51,118 nucleotides of DNA from Deltaproteobacteria bacterium (GTDB lineage Bacteria; Myxococcota_A; UBA9160; UBA4427), in assembly GCA_019310975.1 (NCBI GenBank), contig JAFDDH010000012.1:1-51118 (forward strand). The letters are read 5' to 3'. How positions within the stretch are numbered: position 1 is the first letter of the stretch; the number at the start of each line of letters is the position of its first letter. Positions 8,260 through 16,979 of the stretch are shown here, piece after piece. Both the position numbers and the translations under genes were made by a program. The notes beneath the pieces were generated by a model. The model was not told where the DNA came from, made no database searches, and saw only the letters and a program-made list of their open reading frames with translations.

Positions 8260-8763
8260 GGCTCGATCGTGTCTCCAGGTTCGGGGAAGGGTGGAAAGGA
8301 CGCAGTCTAGCCGCGGGATTCCAAGCGGGCGACTCCGGGTCGCCCGCCCTTCACGCGGCGCCCAGCGTGTGGGAGGGGACCGATCGGACACGCGTGGTAG
8401 CGGCTTATCTCCTTGGCTGGTGGGGGTTTTTACGATTTCGGCCGAGATCGACGCGGCCTCGGCAATCGATGGGTGCACGGGGACTGGAAATGTCGGTATG
8501 ATGAGGGCGCGTCAGGGGGAATGACCTTTCGAGTTCCTCGCGACATCGGCCACCCGGGCCGGGTCGCCCGCTCGAAGAAGGTCGAGGCGCAAGGTGTATC
8601 GGGTGGCATCCGCAGAACGTGTGCGTGGGGGCTGCTCGATCGAAATGATCTGCGTACACAGCTTCGAGAGCTTGAGCAGTAGTTCTGTGCGCAGTGATCA
8701 TGCAGGGGCCTCCACGGCAAAGGCAAAAGTGGAGGCAGTTTATCTCCGACCGGCGGGCCGGGC
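8260..8763. other. Intergenic region between divergent NMO and RecQ genes
   Basis: About 500 bp with no gene I can support; short open frames on both strands have no recognisable sequence. It must contain the promoters of both divergent genes. An imperfect stem (CTGCG-TA-CACAG near 8651 and CTGTGCGCAG near 8687) is visible, but its meaning is unclear. Confidence 0.4.
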
Positions 8764-10890
8764 GTGAGTACGCTCCCCGTCACTCGCGCAGCGTATGTGC
8801 GGTCGGGCTCGAGGCGGTGGGTGACGACCGAAGAGAGCGAAGAGGCGATCGCCCGCAAGGGTGAAGCGAAGACCGGCGCCAAGGCCGGTGCGAAGGCGGC
8901 CCGGAGCGGTGCCCGCAAGTCTGGGGCTCGTCGCGGCGGCCGCCGGCAGGGCGGCGCTCGCAAGCAGGCCGCGGCCCGCAAGGATGGGGCGCTCCGCAGC
9001 TCCGGCGACGACTTCGCGACGGACGTCGATGCGGGAGCCGAGTCCGAGGTCGCCGAGGACCGCCGGAACGAGGGCGGTGCCCGCCCCAAGCGCTCGGGCC
9101 GCCGCGGGCGCGGAAACCGTTCACGCCGGCGTGGGCGCTCGACCCCGCACCGGCCGGCGCTGCCCCACGCAGGAAAAATCGCCGAGGCGGTGGCGATCTT
9201 CGAGCCGGAGACGCCGGTCGACGCCGAGGGGCTGGCTGAGGCAGCCCGCTTCTCTCCCGAGGAGATCAGTGCCGCCGGCGAGCGGTTGGGCATTCCCGAG
9301 CTACATCCCGAACAGCTGCGGGCGATTCAGCACGGCATTTCCGGGCGCGATGCCCTGGTGGTACTGCCCACGGGCTACGGCAAGTCGGCCTGCTACCAGG
9401 TCCCCTCGATGCTGCTCCCCGAGCCGGTGGTCGTGGTCTCGCCGCTCCTGGCCCTGCTCGAGGACCAGACCCGCATGCTGGAAAAGCGCGGCGTGCCCGT
9501 CGTGCGCATCGACGGAACCATCCGCGGCAAGGCCCGGCGAGAGGCGATGGAGCGGATCGCCGCGGGCGGGCCCCTGCTCGTCATGACGACGCCGGAGACG
9601 CTGGCCGGTGAGGAGCTGAAACCGGTTCTGCTCGAGACGGGCATCTCGCTCTTCGCGGTCGACGAGGCCCACTGCGCGAGTGAGTGGGGGCACGACTTCC
9701 GCCCCGCGTATCTGCGGCTGCGCGAGATGTTGGAACGCTACGGGCGGCCGCCCGTCCTGGCGCTCACGGCGACTGCGACGGAGTCCGTGCGCGAGGATCT
9801 GATCCGCATCCTCGAGCTGCAGGACCCGCTCGTGATCGTCGCCTCGCCGCATCGGCCGAACCTCTGCTTCGAGGTGATCGAGTGCGGCAGCACGGCACGC
9901 CTGCGCGCCCTCTCGCGTCTGATTCTGCGGCTGCGCAGACCCGGCATCATCTATTGCTCCACAACCAAGGATGTCGATGCGGTGCACGGCGCCCTCAAGG
10001 CGATGGGGATGCCCGCACATCGCTATCACGGCGGCATGAAGGGCAGCGAGCGCAAGGCGGAGCAGGAGCTCTTCATGAAGCGTGGGCGGCGGCTCGTCAT
10101 GGTGGCGACGAGCGCGTTCGGGCTGGGTATCGACAAGCCGGACATCCGCTACGTGGTGCACTTCCATACGCCGGCGTCGCTCGAACAATATGTCCAGGAG
10201 GCGGGTCGCGCCGGCCGCGATGGTCGCCCCTCACACTGCATCCTGCTGCATCACTTCGATGATCGCGATATTCACGAGTTCCTGCTCGGGCAGAGCCGCG
10301 TGCGGCCAGCCCAGCTCTTCCAGCTGGTGAAGGCGCTGGTCGCCTATGTGGAGGAGGACCGCTTCCCCGATATCCAGGATCTGGCGGCATCCTCCCAGCT
10401 TGCCCAGCGCGTCACGTCGGCGGTCGTGGCGGTGCTGGAGTCCGCGGGCTTGGTGGAGCTGACCACTGAGAAATTCGTTCGCCCGCTGATCCCACCCGAA
10501 GAGCTGGTTTCCCGCGCACGGCGACTCACCGAACAATTCACGCGACTGCGCAAGCTCGACACCGCGCGCCTCGATTCTGTCGAGGCGTACGCGACTTTCG
10601 AGGAGTGTCGCGCCCAGTTCCTGCGCGATTACTTTGGAGTCGACCCCGGGCCGGAATGCGGGGCCTGCGACGTCTGTCGCATGGCAGGAGAGCGCCCAGG
10701 CAGCTTCTTCGAACCACTGCGCAAGAAGAAGGCCAAGAAGAAGGCGCGCAAGTCCCGGGGTAAGAAGCGTGCCGCCAAGCGCGGGCGAAAGCGCGGCTCG
10801 CGCGGTCGTGGCCGCGGTGGACGGCGGCGGCCGTCGAGTGCGGACGGCGACTCCGGGGGTGATGCTCCGAGCGCGCCGAGCGCCGAGTAG
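8764..10890 (+). CDS. recQ: RecQ-like ATP-dependent DNA helicase with basic N- and C-terminal tails
   Basis: Up to 708 residues from GTG 8764; GTG 8821 is a possible alternative. Helicase motifs are in order: LPTGYGKSACYQVPS (Walker A), VDEAHCASEWGHDFRP (DEAH box plus the RecQ aromatic-rich loop), LTATAT, FGLGIDKPDIRYVVHF and QEAGRAGRDG. The RecQ zinc site follows (C-x-Q-F-L-R-D-Y-F-G, then CGACDVC). No HRDC domain is evident. Unusually, residues ~30-130 and the last ~55 residues are Lys/Arg/Ala/Gly-rich low-complexity tails resembling histone H1. RecQ unwinds recombination and replication intermediates 3' to 5'; the tails should increase DNA affinity (inference). Confidence 0.9.
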   Translation: MSTLPVTRAAYVRSGSRRWVTTEESEEAIARKGEAKTGAKAGAKAARSGARKSGARRGGRRQGGARKQAAARKDGALRSSGDDFATDVDAGAESEVAEDRRNEGGARPKRSGRRGRGNRSRRRGRSTPHRPALPHAGKIAEAVAIFEPETPVDAEGLAEAARFSPEEISAAGERLGIPELHPEQLRAIQHGISGRDALVVLPTGYGKSACYQVPSMLLPEPVVVVSPLLALLEDQTRMLEKRGVPVVRIDGTIRGKARREAMERIAAGGPLLVMTTPETLAGEELKPVLLETGISLFAVDEAHCASEWGHDFRPAYLRLREMLERYGRPPVLALTATATESVREDLIRILELQDPLVIVASPHRPNLCFEVIECGSTARLRALSRLILRLRRPGIIYCSTTKDVDAVHGALKAMGMPAHRYHGGMKGSERKAEQELFMKRGRRLVMVATSAFGLGIDKPDIRYVVHFHTPASLEQYVQEAGRAGRDGRPSHCILLHHFDDRDIHEFLLGQSRVRPAQLFQLVKALVAYVEEDRFPDIQDLAASSQLAQRVTSAVVAVLESAGLVELTTEKFVRPLIPPEELVSRARRLTEQFTRLRKLDTARLDSVEAYATFEECRAQFLRDYFGVDPGPECGACDVCRMAGERPGSFFEPLRKKKAKKKARKSRGKKRAAKRGRKRGSRGRGRGGRRRPSSADGDSGGDAPSAPSAE

Positions 10891-10952
10891 CCCCCAGATC
10901 CAGCCCCTGCTTCTCAGCAGATCACCCGTAGCCCCTGCATGCGCGGCACTCG

Positions 10953-12905
10953 CTACGGTGTGTACCAGATGGGTGAAGTCCAGGCGCGCTCCTGGATCAC
11001 CGGGCGGTGGTCCTCACTGCAGCAGCCGTCGAGCGCATCCGGAACCGTGCCCCGATCGCTGCAATCGACTTTCGCCGCGTTGCAGACGTACTGGCTCCAG
11101 CGGCAGGTCGGGTTCTCGAGCACACGCGCGTAGTAGAAAGCCGGGCTCGAGGGATCGAAGTCAGGATCGCTCCAGACGCTGCAGAGCTCGTCGGCACCTT
11201 GGCCGCGCGGCGCGCATGTGGTGAGGTCGACATCGGCACCATTCGCTCCGCCCGCCACGTCGAGTACCTGCTCACGCGCCTCGCCCTTCTCCAGCCATCC
11301 CTTTACGATCTGAATGCTCTGAAGAGGCGTGCCGGGTGTAGTCCCGGTGCCGGGATCCCTTGCGGCCCATAGGATAAAGTGCGGTGCGGCCGTCCGATCA
11401 TCGGGTGGACGCGCAGGCAGGTCGCCTCCCATGGGCACGCCGCGCTCGTATCCGGTGGACACGAGATTGCCCTTCTGGCAGAGATCATTCGGGTAGTTCC
11501 AGCCACCGAAGAAGCGCACCAGCGGGCGCGTGCCACTGGTTCCGAACGTCTCGCGGCGCTGCATTGCGGCAAAGAGGCTGTCGCGCGTGTTCTCCTCGGC
11601 CCACACGACGGCCAGGCCACCGGGGCCGAACTCGAGGTCGTCCGCGAAGCCGATCGGCACACCCTTCCCGGCAGCCAGGCCCGCGCCGCCGTGGCCAAGA
11701 TGGTCCTTTTCGCGCGTCAGGCCCGGCGCCGCGATATGTGTATCCGTGCTGGCCACGATGCCGAATTTGAGCGAGCTGGTGCCGAGGGCCGCCTGTTGGC
11801 GCAGACCCTCCCCGAGTGCCCAGCGCACGAAGTTCTGCGGTCCCGGCTCGCGGGTGCGAGCCAGTCGGTTGAATTTCGGACCGAAGCGGTCGTAGGGCAG
11901 CTTTTCGAACGCGCACGCCTCATCGTTGCTGCTGAAAGCCATCGAGCACTCGGAGTCGCCCTTGTGCTGCATGATCTCTACGAGCGGCTCCCAGCGCTGG
12001 CGACGCTGCGCCTGCTCGGCCGTGACCGCTGCATCCGCGTCCGCAAATCCGGTGAGCCCGCCGGTCTGGAACATCAGGGATGCGCTGATGTTCGAGTTGT
12101 GGGGGATCGTCAGGGCATCGCAGCCGGGCGTGCCCTCGATGCACTTTTCTTGCAGCTCATGCCAGAGGTCGGAGGCACTCGGTGTGTCGACCCAGCTGAT
12201 TGGCATCGCCGGTACCTTCTCGTTGCGGAAGATCACGTTGCGGTGGAGGTTGACGCCATCCTCGACTGTGGCCGTCCACTCGTAAGCGACGAAGCTGGTG
12301 AAGCGACAGGCGGCGCTGCGATCGTAGGCTTCCTCGGCGGCTCGCTGGATCTCCCTCCAGACCAGGCCGGTGGCCGTGGTGCAGTGCTCCCAATCGTCCC
12401 CGCACAAGCCCCAGTGTCCCCTGAGGATGAGTGTGCGGGCCGCCTCCAGCTGGAAGGCAATGCTTGGCATGCCACGGTGGATCCGGCAGATCCAGTTGTC
12501 GTAGCTCGGAGAGCCCTTCGTCATGCAGATGTGCACGTCGCCAAGCAGCTCTGCGTGGTCGGTCACGGCCACGAAATCGAGGGGCCGCTCGAGCCTCACG
12601 CTGCGTAGCGGATTGCCCTGGTCGTCGTGGGGCTGAATGCCAATGCTCTCACCGCGTGCAAACCGGTAGGCGTCCTCTGGCCGATTGCGCGTGTCCTGTG
12701 TGCTCGCGTCGAACGAGTAGGCGGTATGGACGTGCGTGTCGCCGAAGTGGGGGCGGCGCAACTTTTCATAGCTCTCGCACGCCTCGCGCTCTTCGGTGAT
12801 CGCGTAGGGACGGCCCGACACAGCGGCACTCGCTTGCTCGTCGGCCGATCCCCAGGCGGGATGCACGAGCAACGCAAGCCCCAGTACGAGAGCGCGAATC
12901 GCCAT
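10953..12905 (-). CDS. Exported DUF3604 protein (PHP-like metal-binding fold)
   Basis: 650 residues starting at ATG 12905, preceded by AGAGGGGGAAAGGG. A signal peptide (residues 1-~20, ending near A-W-G-S-A) is followed by GDTHVHTAYSFD (H58/H60) and VTDHAE, PHP-type metal ligands characteristic of DUF3604. IPHNSN and many Cys residues in the mature part agree with a periplasmic or secreted location. The family is widespread in marine proteobacteria and of unproven function; a phosphoesterase-like hydrolase is the usual guess. A longer in-frame extension upstream to 13133 would overlap the LAB_N gene and is unlikely. It converges with recQ with only 62 bp between them. Confidence 0.85.
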   Translation of the reverse strand: MAIRALVLGLALLVHPAWGSADEQASAAVSGRPYAITEEREACESYEKLRRPHFGDTHVHTAYSFDASTQDTRNRPEDAYRFARGESIGIQPHDDQGNPLRSVRLERPLDFVAVTDHAELLGDVHICMTKGSPSYDNWICRIHRGMPSIAFQLEAARTLILRGHWGLCGDDWEHCTTATGLVWREIQRAAEEAYDRSAACRFTSFVAYEWTATVEDGVNLHRNVIFRNEKVPAMPISWVDTPSASDLWHELQEKCIEGTPGCDALTIPHNSNISASLMFQTGGLTGFADADAAVTAEQAQRRQRWEPLVEIMQHKGDSECSMAFSSNDEACAFEKLPYDRFGPKFNRLARTREPGPQNFVRWALGEGLRQQAALGTSSLKFGIVASTDTHIAAPGLTREKDHLGHGGAGLAAGKGVPIGFADDLEFGPGGLAVVWAEENTRDSLFAAMQRRETFGTSGTRPLVRFFGGWNYPNDLCQKGNLVSTGYERGVPMGGDLPARPPDDRTAAPHFILWAARDPGTGTTPGTPLQSIQIVKGWLEKGEAREQVLDVAGGANGADVDLTTCAPRGQGADELCSVWSDPDFDPSSPAFYYARVLENPTCRWSQYVCNAAKVDCSDRGTVPDALDGCCSEDHRPVIQERAWTSPIWYTP

Positions 12906-13302
12906 CCCTTTCCCCCTCTGTCTCCTCTGTCCGCTCTGCCCGCGAGGGCTGCTCGGGTCCGAAATCGAGCGAGATGCCCAGTGGACTGCGGCAGGATATC
13001 GCAGCTGGGAAGTCCTGTGGGTCGGCTGGTTGCGGGGCCACCGCAAGCTGGGGCGCAGCAGGACGTCGTCCAGCGACGAGGCTGCCCAGCGACTGTCCGA
13101 GCGCGAACACGGGCTCCTGGCGGTGGATCGCATAGACGAGCAGGGTGAGGGAGCCCGCCAGGCTCAGGTACCAGAAGGCCAGCGGGACCACGCTGCGCCG
13201 CGCCCGCTCCGAAGCGATCCACTGAACCAAAAAGCGCGAGAAGAAGGCTGCCTGCCCGAGCAGCCCGATCGCCAGCCACCCGATGGCGTCATTCCATTCC
13301 AT
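12766..13302 (-). CDS. Small LAB_N-domain membrane protein (lipid A biosynthesis N-terminal-like)
   Basis: From ATG 13302 the first ~75 residues match the LAB_N domain: WLAIGLLGQAAFFSRFLVQW, SVVPLAFWYLSLAGSL, IHRQEPVFALGQSLG. Two or three membrane helices are predicted. LAB_N is found as a stand-alone protein next to glycosyltransferase and lipid genes, and fused to LpxB-like proteins. After G-Q-S-L-G the expected Y-x-R-N-L ending is missing; instead the frame runs on through low-complexity sequence to 12766, overlapping the first 140 bp of the DUF3604 gene. The natural end is therefore probably near 13060, and the 3' part may be frameshifted or eroded. Confidence 0.6.
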   Translation of the reverse strand: MEWNDAIGWLAIGLLGQAAFFSRFLVQWIASERARRSVVPLAFWYLSLAGSLTLLVYAIHRQEPVFALGQSLGSLVAGRRPAAPQLAVAPQPADPQDFPAAISCRSPLGISLDFGPEQPSRAERTEETEGERDGDSRSRTGACVARASRLGIGRRASECRCVGPSLRDHRRARGVREL

Positions 13303-13468
13303 TGCGCGCCTCCTCCAGCTGCGTGCCACGCACTCGCGTGGCGAGCCAATCCGACGCAGCGCCAAGCCTAGCCTGATCCGCATGCTGGTTCAGGCGATCG
13401 CCCCTGCTCTGGCAGCCTGGCCTCGAGCGCGAACGTCTGACCCATGCGATTCGGCTATGGTTCGAGAT

Positions 13469-14146
13469 ATGACGAATCGGGGTGCGCGAACGGTGGTCGT
13501 TACCGGAGGGACTGGAGCCCTCGGGCGGCGGGTTGTGGACGCTTTTGTCGAGAACGGGGATCGTGTCGTGGTCCCGTGGATCGTCGAGGCCGAGGCGAAG
13601 GCAATGCCGAAGCACGAGCTCATCGAGTTGATCAGGGCGGACGTCTCCGAGCCCGATGGGGCCGAGGCCAGCGTGCAAGCGGCCGGAATGGTAGATGTGC
13701 TCGTGAACGGAGTGGGCGGCTTCGGCGGTGGCACACCGGTGCACGAGACCGAAATCGCACTCTGGGATCGGCTCTACCGCATCAACGTGCGCACTGCGGT
13801 CTGTATGTCCGCGGCCGCCGCAACGCGGATGACGTCAGGCGGCGGAGGCGTGATCGTGAACGTGGCCTCCCAGGCATCGGTGGACTGTCCGGCGGGCATC
13901 GCGGCCTATAGTGCGTCGAAGGCGGCCATCGTCGTGTTGACACGATCTCTCCAAGCAGAGCTAGGCGATGCGGGAGTCCGTGTGAACGCCGTCATGCCAA
14001 CCACGATCGACACGCCGGCCAATCGCGAGGCCATGCCGGACGCCGATTTCTCGACCTGGACCGCCCCTGAGGAGATCGCGCGGGTGATCGTGTGGCTCGC
14101 GAGTGAGGCCGGGCGAACCGTTCGCGGCGGCCTGATTCCCGTCTGA
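13469..14146 (+). CDS. Short-chain dehydrogenase/reductase
   Basis: 225 residues. Classical SDR signature: TGGTGALG (13-19, cofactor loop), NGVGG in place of NNAG, catalytic Ser134 in NVASQAS and the Y147-x-x-x-K151 pair in AYSASK. The start at ATG 13469 places the Rossmann motif at the usual distance from the N-terminus; the frame upstream to 13283 is not SDR-like. Short length and the C-terminal VRGGLIPV fit reductases of the FabG-like group. The substrate is unknown. It is divergent from the LAB_N gene. Confidence 0.8.
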   Translation: MTNRGARTVVVTGGTGALGRRVVDAFVENGDRVVVPWIVEAEAKAMPKHELIELIRADVSEPDGAEASVQAAGMVDVLVNGVGGFGGGTPVHETEIALWDRLYRINVRTAVCMSAAAATRMTSGGGGVIVNVASQASVDCPAGIAAYSASKAAIVVLTRSLQAELGDAGVRVNAVMPTTIDTPANREAMPDADFSTWTAPEEIARVIVWLASEAGRTVRGGLIPV

Positions 14147-14317
14147 GCGGAAGTCCGGGCACGATCGGAATCGAGCGCGATTCGCAGTGGCGCCGCGTAT
14201 CCACGGCGCTCAAGCAAGCCTCGGTTCTCCCCGAAAAGCATCTCGAGTGGCGATCGCGCCCGCATCGAGGCGCGAGGCGACACTGCATCAGCAGAGATGG
14301 GCAGGGGAGGGCCCACG

Positions 14318-15085
14318 ATGGGCAGCGCCGAGATCATTCAGAGCGTTTCGGGCGGGCTCTACTTCACGATCATCACGGTCGTCGGTGTGCGCCTGCTGCT
14401 CTTGGCAGGGCGCACGCGCGAGCTGCCCGAGCTGCTGCTCGGCGGCTCGCTCATCCTGGGCGGTACGATCGGAAGCTTCGTCGAGGCCGCGGGGCTCTCG
14501 GCTGCATCCGAGGTGGGTCCAGTGATCGCAGGGCGCTTGCTCCTGGTGGGCAAGCTCTTTGGTCTGGCTGGGTTTGCGTGCGAGGCGTTCTTCATCCGCC
14601 GTGTCTTCCGGCCTCAGGAGGTGTGGGCGGGCGTGTTGATGGTCGTGCTGCTCGGAATCCTGGCGACCGCCTTTCTCGGCTATGCGTGGGCCGGGACGTT
14701 CCAGGGTGCGGGCATCCATCACGGCTTCTTCTATCTGGAGCTTGCTGCACGGATCGCGTTTCCGACGTGGCTCTTCTTGGAGGCGACCCGGTACGCGCGG
14801 CTGATGAAAAAGCGCATCAGGCTCGGCTTGGCTGATTCCGTCGTCGCCAACCGATTCTGGCTCTGGTCGATGATCGGGGCGCTTTCCGTCCTGCTCCTGC
14901 TCACCTCAGTGCCACCGATCCTGCTCGACCCGATTGCCGACAAGGCAATGCTCTTGGTGGACATGGTGCTCTTCAGTATCGCTGGAGTGGTCCTCTCCGC
15001 CGCCACCTGGTTGGCCTTCTTCCCGCCCGCTGGCTACCGCCGGCGCATCGAGGCCCGTGCCGCCGCGCTCAGGGCTGCGAGCTGA
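14318..15085 (+). CDS. Seven-helix integral membrane protein of unknown function
   Basis: About 255 residues with seven hydrophobic segments and few charged loops; GRTRELPELLLGGSL near the N-terminus and ATRYARLMKKRIRLGLAD between helices are the polar landmarks. ATG 14318 is preferred to ATG 14297 because GGGGAGGG lies 7 bp before it. It resembles the 7TM sensor regions attached to histidine kinases but has no cytoplasmic output domain. The gene converges with the 7TM histidine kinase and overlaps its 3' end by 17 bp, which hints at a functional or evolutionary link. I do not recognise a named family. Confidence 0.6.
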   Translation: MGSAEIIQSVSGGLYFTIITVVGVRLLLLAGRTRELPELLLGGSLILGGTIGSFVEAAGLSAASEVGPVIAGRLLLVGKLFGLAGFACEAFFIRRVFRPQEVWAGVLMVVLLGILATAFLGYAWAGTFQGAGIHHGFFYLELAARIAFPTWLFLEATRYARLMKKRIRLGLADSVVANRFWLWSMIGALSVLLLLTSVPPILLDPIADKAMLLVDMVLFSIAGVVLSAATWLAFFPPAGYRRRIEARAAALRAAS

Positions 15086-16862
15086 TTCGACTCGCGGGCA
15101 GCCGGATCGTGAAGCAGCAGCCGCCCTCGGCAGGTGACTCGAGTTCGAGTGTGCCGTCGTGCTCGCGGATGATGTCGAAGGCGATGCTCAGACCCAGCCC
15201 CGTTCCCTGGTCGGGCGGACGCGTGGTGAAGAAGGGATCGAAGATGCGCTGCTGCAGGTCCACCGGTACGCCGGGGCCGTTGTCGCGTACGTGGACGACC
15301 ACGTGGTCGCCCTCGGGCCTTGCCACGGCGTCGATGCGCGCGTCGCTCTGTCCGTGCAGCGCCTGGCGGGCATTGAGGAAGAGGTTGAGGAAAACCTGCA
15401 CGAGCCTCGGCGCAGACCCCATCACGGTCGGGAGATCGGATGGAGTGCTGCAGTAGACGCGCACATCTTGGTTGCGCTCCAGCGTGGCAAGCCGGAGTGC
15501 CTCGCCGATGACTCGCGTGATGTCCACCGGCGCGCTGCGCTCATCGGGTACACGTGAGAATCGCAGCATGCTCTCGACGATGCGGGCGATGCGGTCGAGT
15601 CCCTCGATGCTTTCGCTCAGCACCTCCGGCATCTCGCTGAGCACCGATGCTGCGGATACGTCGTCGTCCTTCTCCATCTCCTCGGCCAGCGACTGCAGGT
15701 GTGCGAGGTTGGCGCGAACATAGGAGAGCGGATTGTTGACCTCGTGAGCAACTCCCGCGGCCAGGATGCCAACGCTCTCCAACTTCTGACGCTCGCGGAG
15801 AAGGCGTTCGCTGCGCCGCTGTGCGGTCCGGTCCACGAGGGTCACGAAGCGGCCCGCCGGCTGGGTTCCGAGCTCTGGTACCGCGCCGCCGCTCATCTCG
15901 AAGAACCGGCCACTGCGGGTGCTGATCTCACCCGAGATGCGACCGTTGTCCAATGGCAGCGTTGCGATTTTTTCGGCCAGGCCGTCGATGTCATCCTCCG
16001 GATCGAGCAGGGCCAGTACGTCGCATAGGAACTGTCCGCGCAGCTTCTCTCGCGTGGTGCCCAGGGTGCGCTCTGCAGTCGCGTTGACGTCGATCACGAC
16101 GCCGTCGGGATCGGCCAGCAACAATCCCTCGTCGAGGTGCTCGATCAGGTCGTGGCGCACCAGGCTGCGGCTCCCGAGCAGTCCGTAGCGGTGTACGCCC
16201 TGTACGAAGAAGAGGGCGGTGAGGGCGAGGGCACCGGGCGCCAGCGAGTAGTTCAAGGGCAACCACTCCAGCGCGTAAGCGAAGTGAGCCAGGGTGGGGA
16301 TGAGAACGGCGATGAGCACCATGACACCGCGGCCCCGCTCGGCGGCTGTGCGTCCGCCGCGGATGACGGAGATGCAGTAGCCGAAGGCGGCAAGCAGGCA
16401 GAGCACGCACCAGAGCTGCAGCGCCCAGAAGAGCGGTCCTCCCCACTCGGCCGGCAGCTGGCCGTTGAGAGCGGCATCGCGATCGGTGAAGAAGAAGTGA
16501 TGTGTGGAGTCGGTCCAATAACCGATCAGGAAGAGGGCGCCGATGGTCAGCAGCGAGACGGCCGGAGCGACATCGTCCTCGAAGATTGCGGCCCTTGCGA
16601 AATAGCCCATCATGATCAGGAAGAGCGGCGCCATGAAGATCACCGCCCCCATCTCGAGATCCAGTCCGATCAGGCGAATCCACTCGGTCTCTGCCGCGAG
16701 CTTGAGCGTCTGCCCACCGAGCCAAAGGCTCAGGGAGACGAGCAAGGCGGCGAGCAGCACGTGGAGCGCGGATCGTTCCCAGCGCAAGAGCGTATAGAGC
16801 GCCAGCCCGAGGGTGACCGGAATGGCGACGAACGACTGAAGGATGACGGGATCGTGCTCCAA
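15069..16862 (-). CDS. Membrane sensor histidine kinase with 7TM N-terminus and PAS domain
   Basis: 597 residues. Residues 1-~225 carry seven hydrophobic segments (7TM histidine-kinase N-terminal type), ~235-345 a PAS domain (HDLIEHLDEGLLLADPDG), then HisKA with phospho-acceptor His373 in GVAHEVNNPLSY, and HATPase_c with the N box NLFLNARQ (493-500), DNGPGV (527-532) and GTGLGLS (553-559). All catalytic residues are present. No response regulator lies beside it, so it is an orphan kinase in this window. The 7TM input suggests sensing of a membrane or small hydrophobic signal (inference). Confidence 0.9.
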   Translation of the reverse strand: MEHDPVILQSFVAIPVTLGLALYTLLRWERSALHVLLAALLVSLSLWLGGQTLKLAAETEWIRLIGLDLEMGAVIFMAPLFLIMMGYFARAAIFEDDVAPAVSLLTIGALFLIGYWTDSTHHFFFTDRDAALNGQLPAEWGGPLFWALQLWCVLCLLAAFGYCISVIRGGRTAAERGRGVMVLIAVLIPTLAHFAYALEWLPLNYSLAPGALALTALFFVQGVHRYGLLGSRSLVRHDLIEHLDEGLLLADPDGVVIDVNATAERTLGTTREKLRGQFLCDVLALLDPEDDIDGLAEKIATLPLDNGRISGEISTRSGRFFEMSGGAVPELGTQPAGRFVTLVDRTAQRRSERLLRERQKLESVGILAAGVAHEVNNPLSYVRANLAHLQSLAEEMEKDDDVSAASVLSEMPEVLSESIEGLDRIARIVESMLRFSRVPDERSAPVDITRVIGEALRLATLERNQDVRVYCSTPSDLPTVMGSAPRLVQVFLNLFLNARQALHGQSDARIDAVARPEGDHVVVHVRDNGPGVPVDLQQRIFDPFFTTRPPDQGTGLGLSIAFDIIREHDGTLELESPAEGGCCFTIRLPASRISSQP

Positions 16863-16979
16863 GGCACTTCGTCTATCGGCCTCCTGCCGGCGGGTGTTGA
16901 GCAGGACTGGGAGCGTGGCGCTGGAATTGTCGCGCGGGCTCGGAAAAAGAGGGGCTGGAGATCGCCCGCCCAGGTGTTC

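Noticed and set aside
8413-8682. 89-codon plus-strand frame upstream of recQ
   Set aside because: No homology, no ribosome-binding site, and an equally long frame lies on the other strand; typical of GC-rich non-coding DNA.
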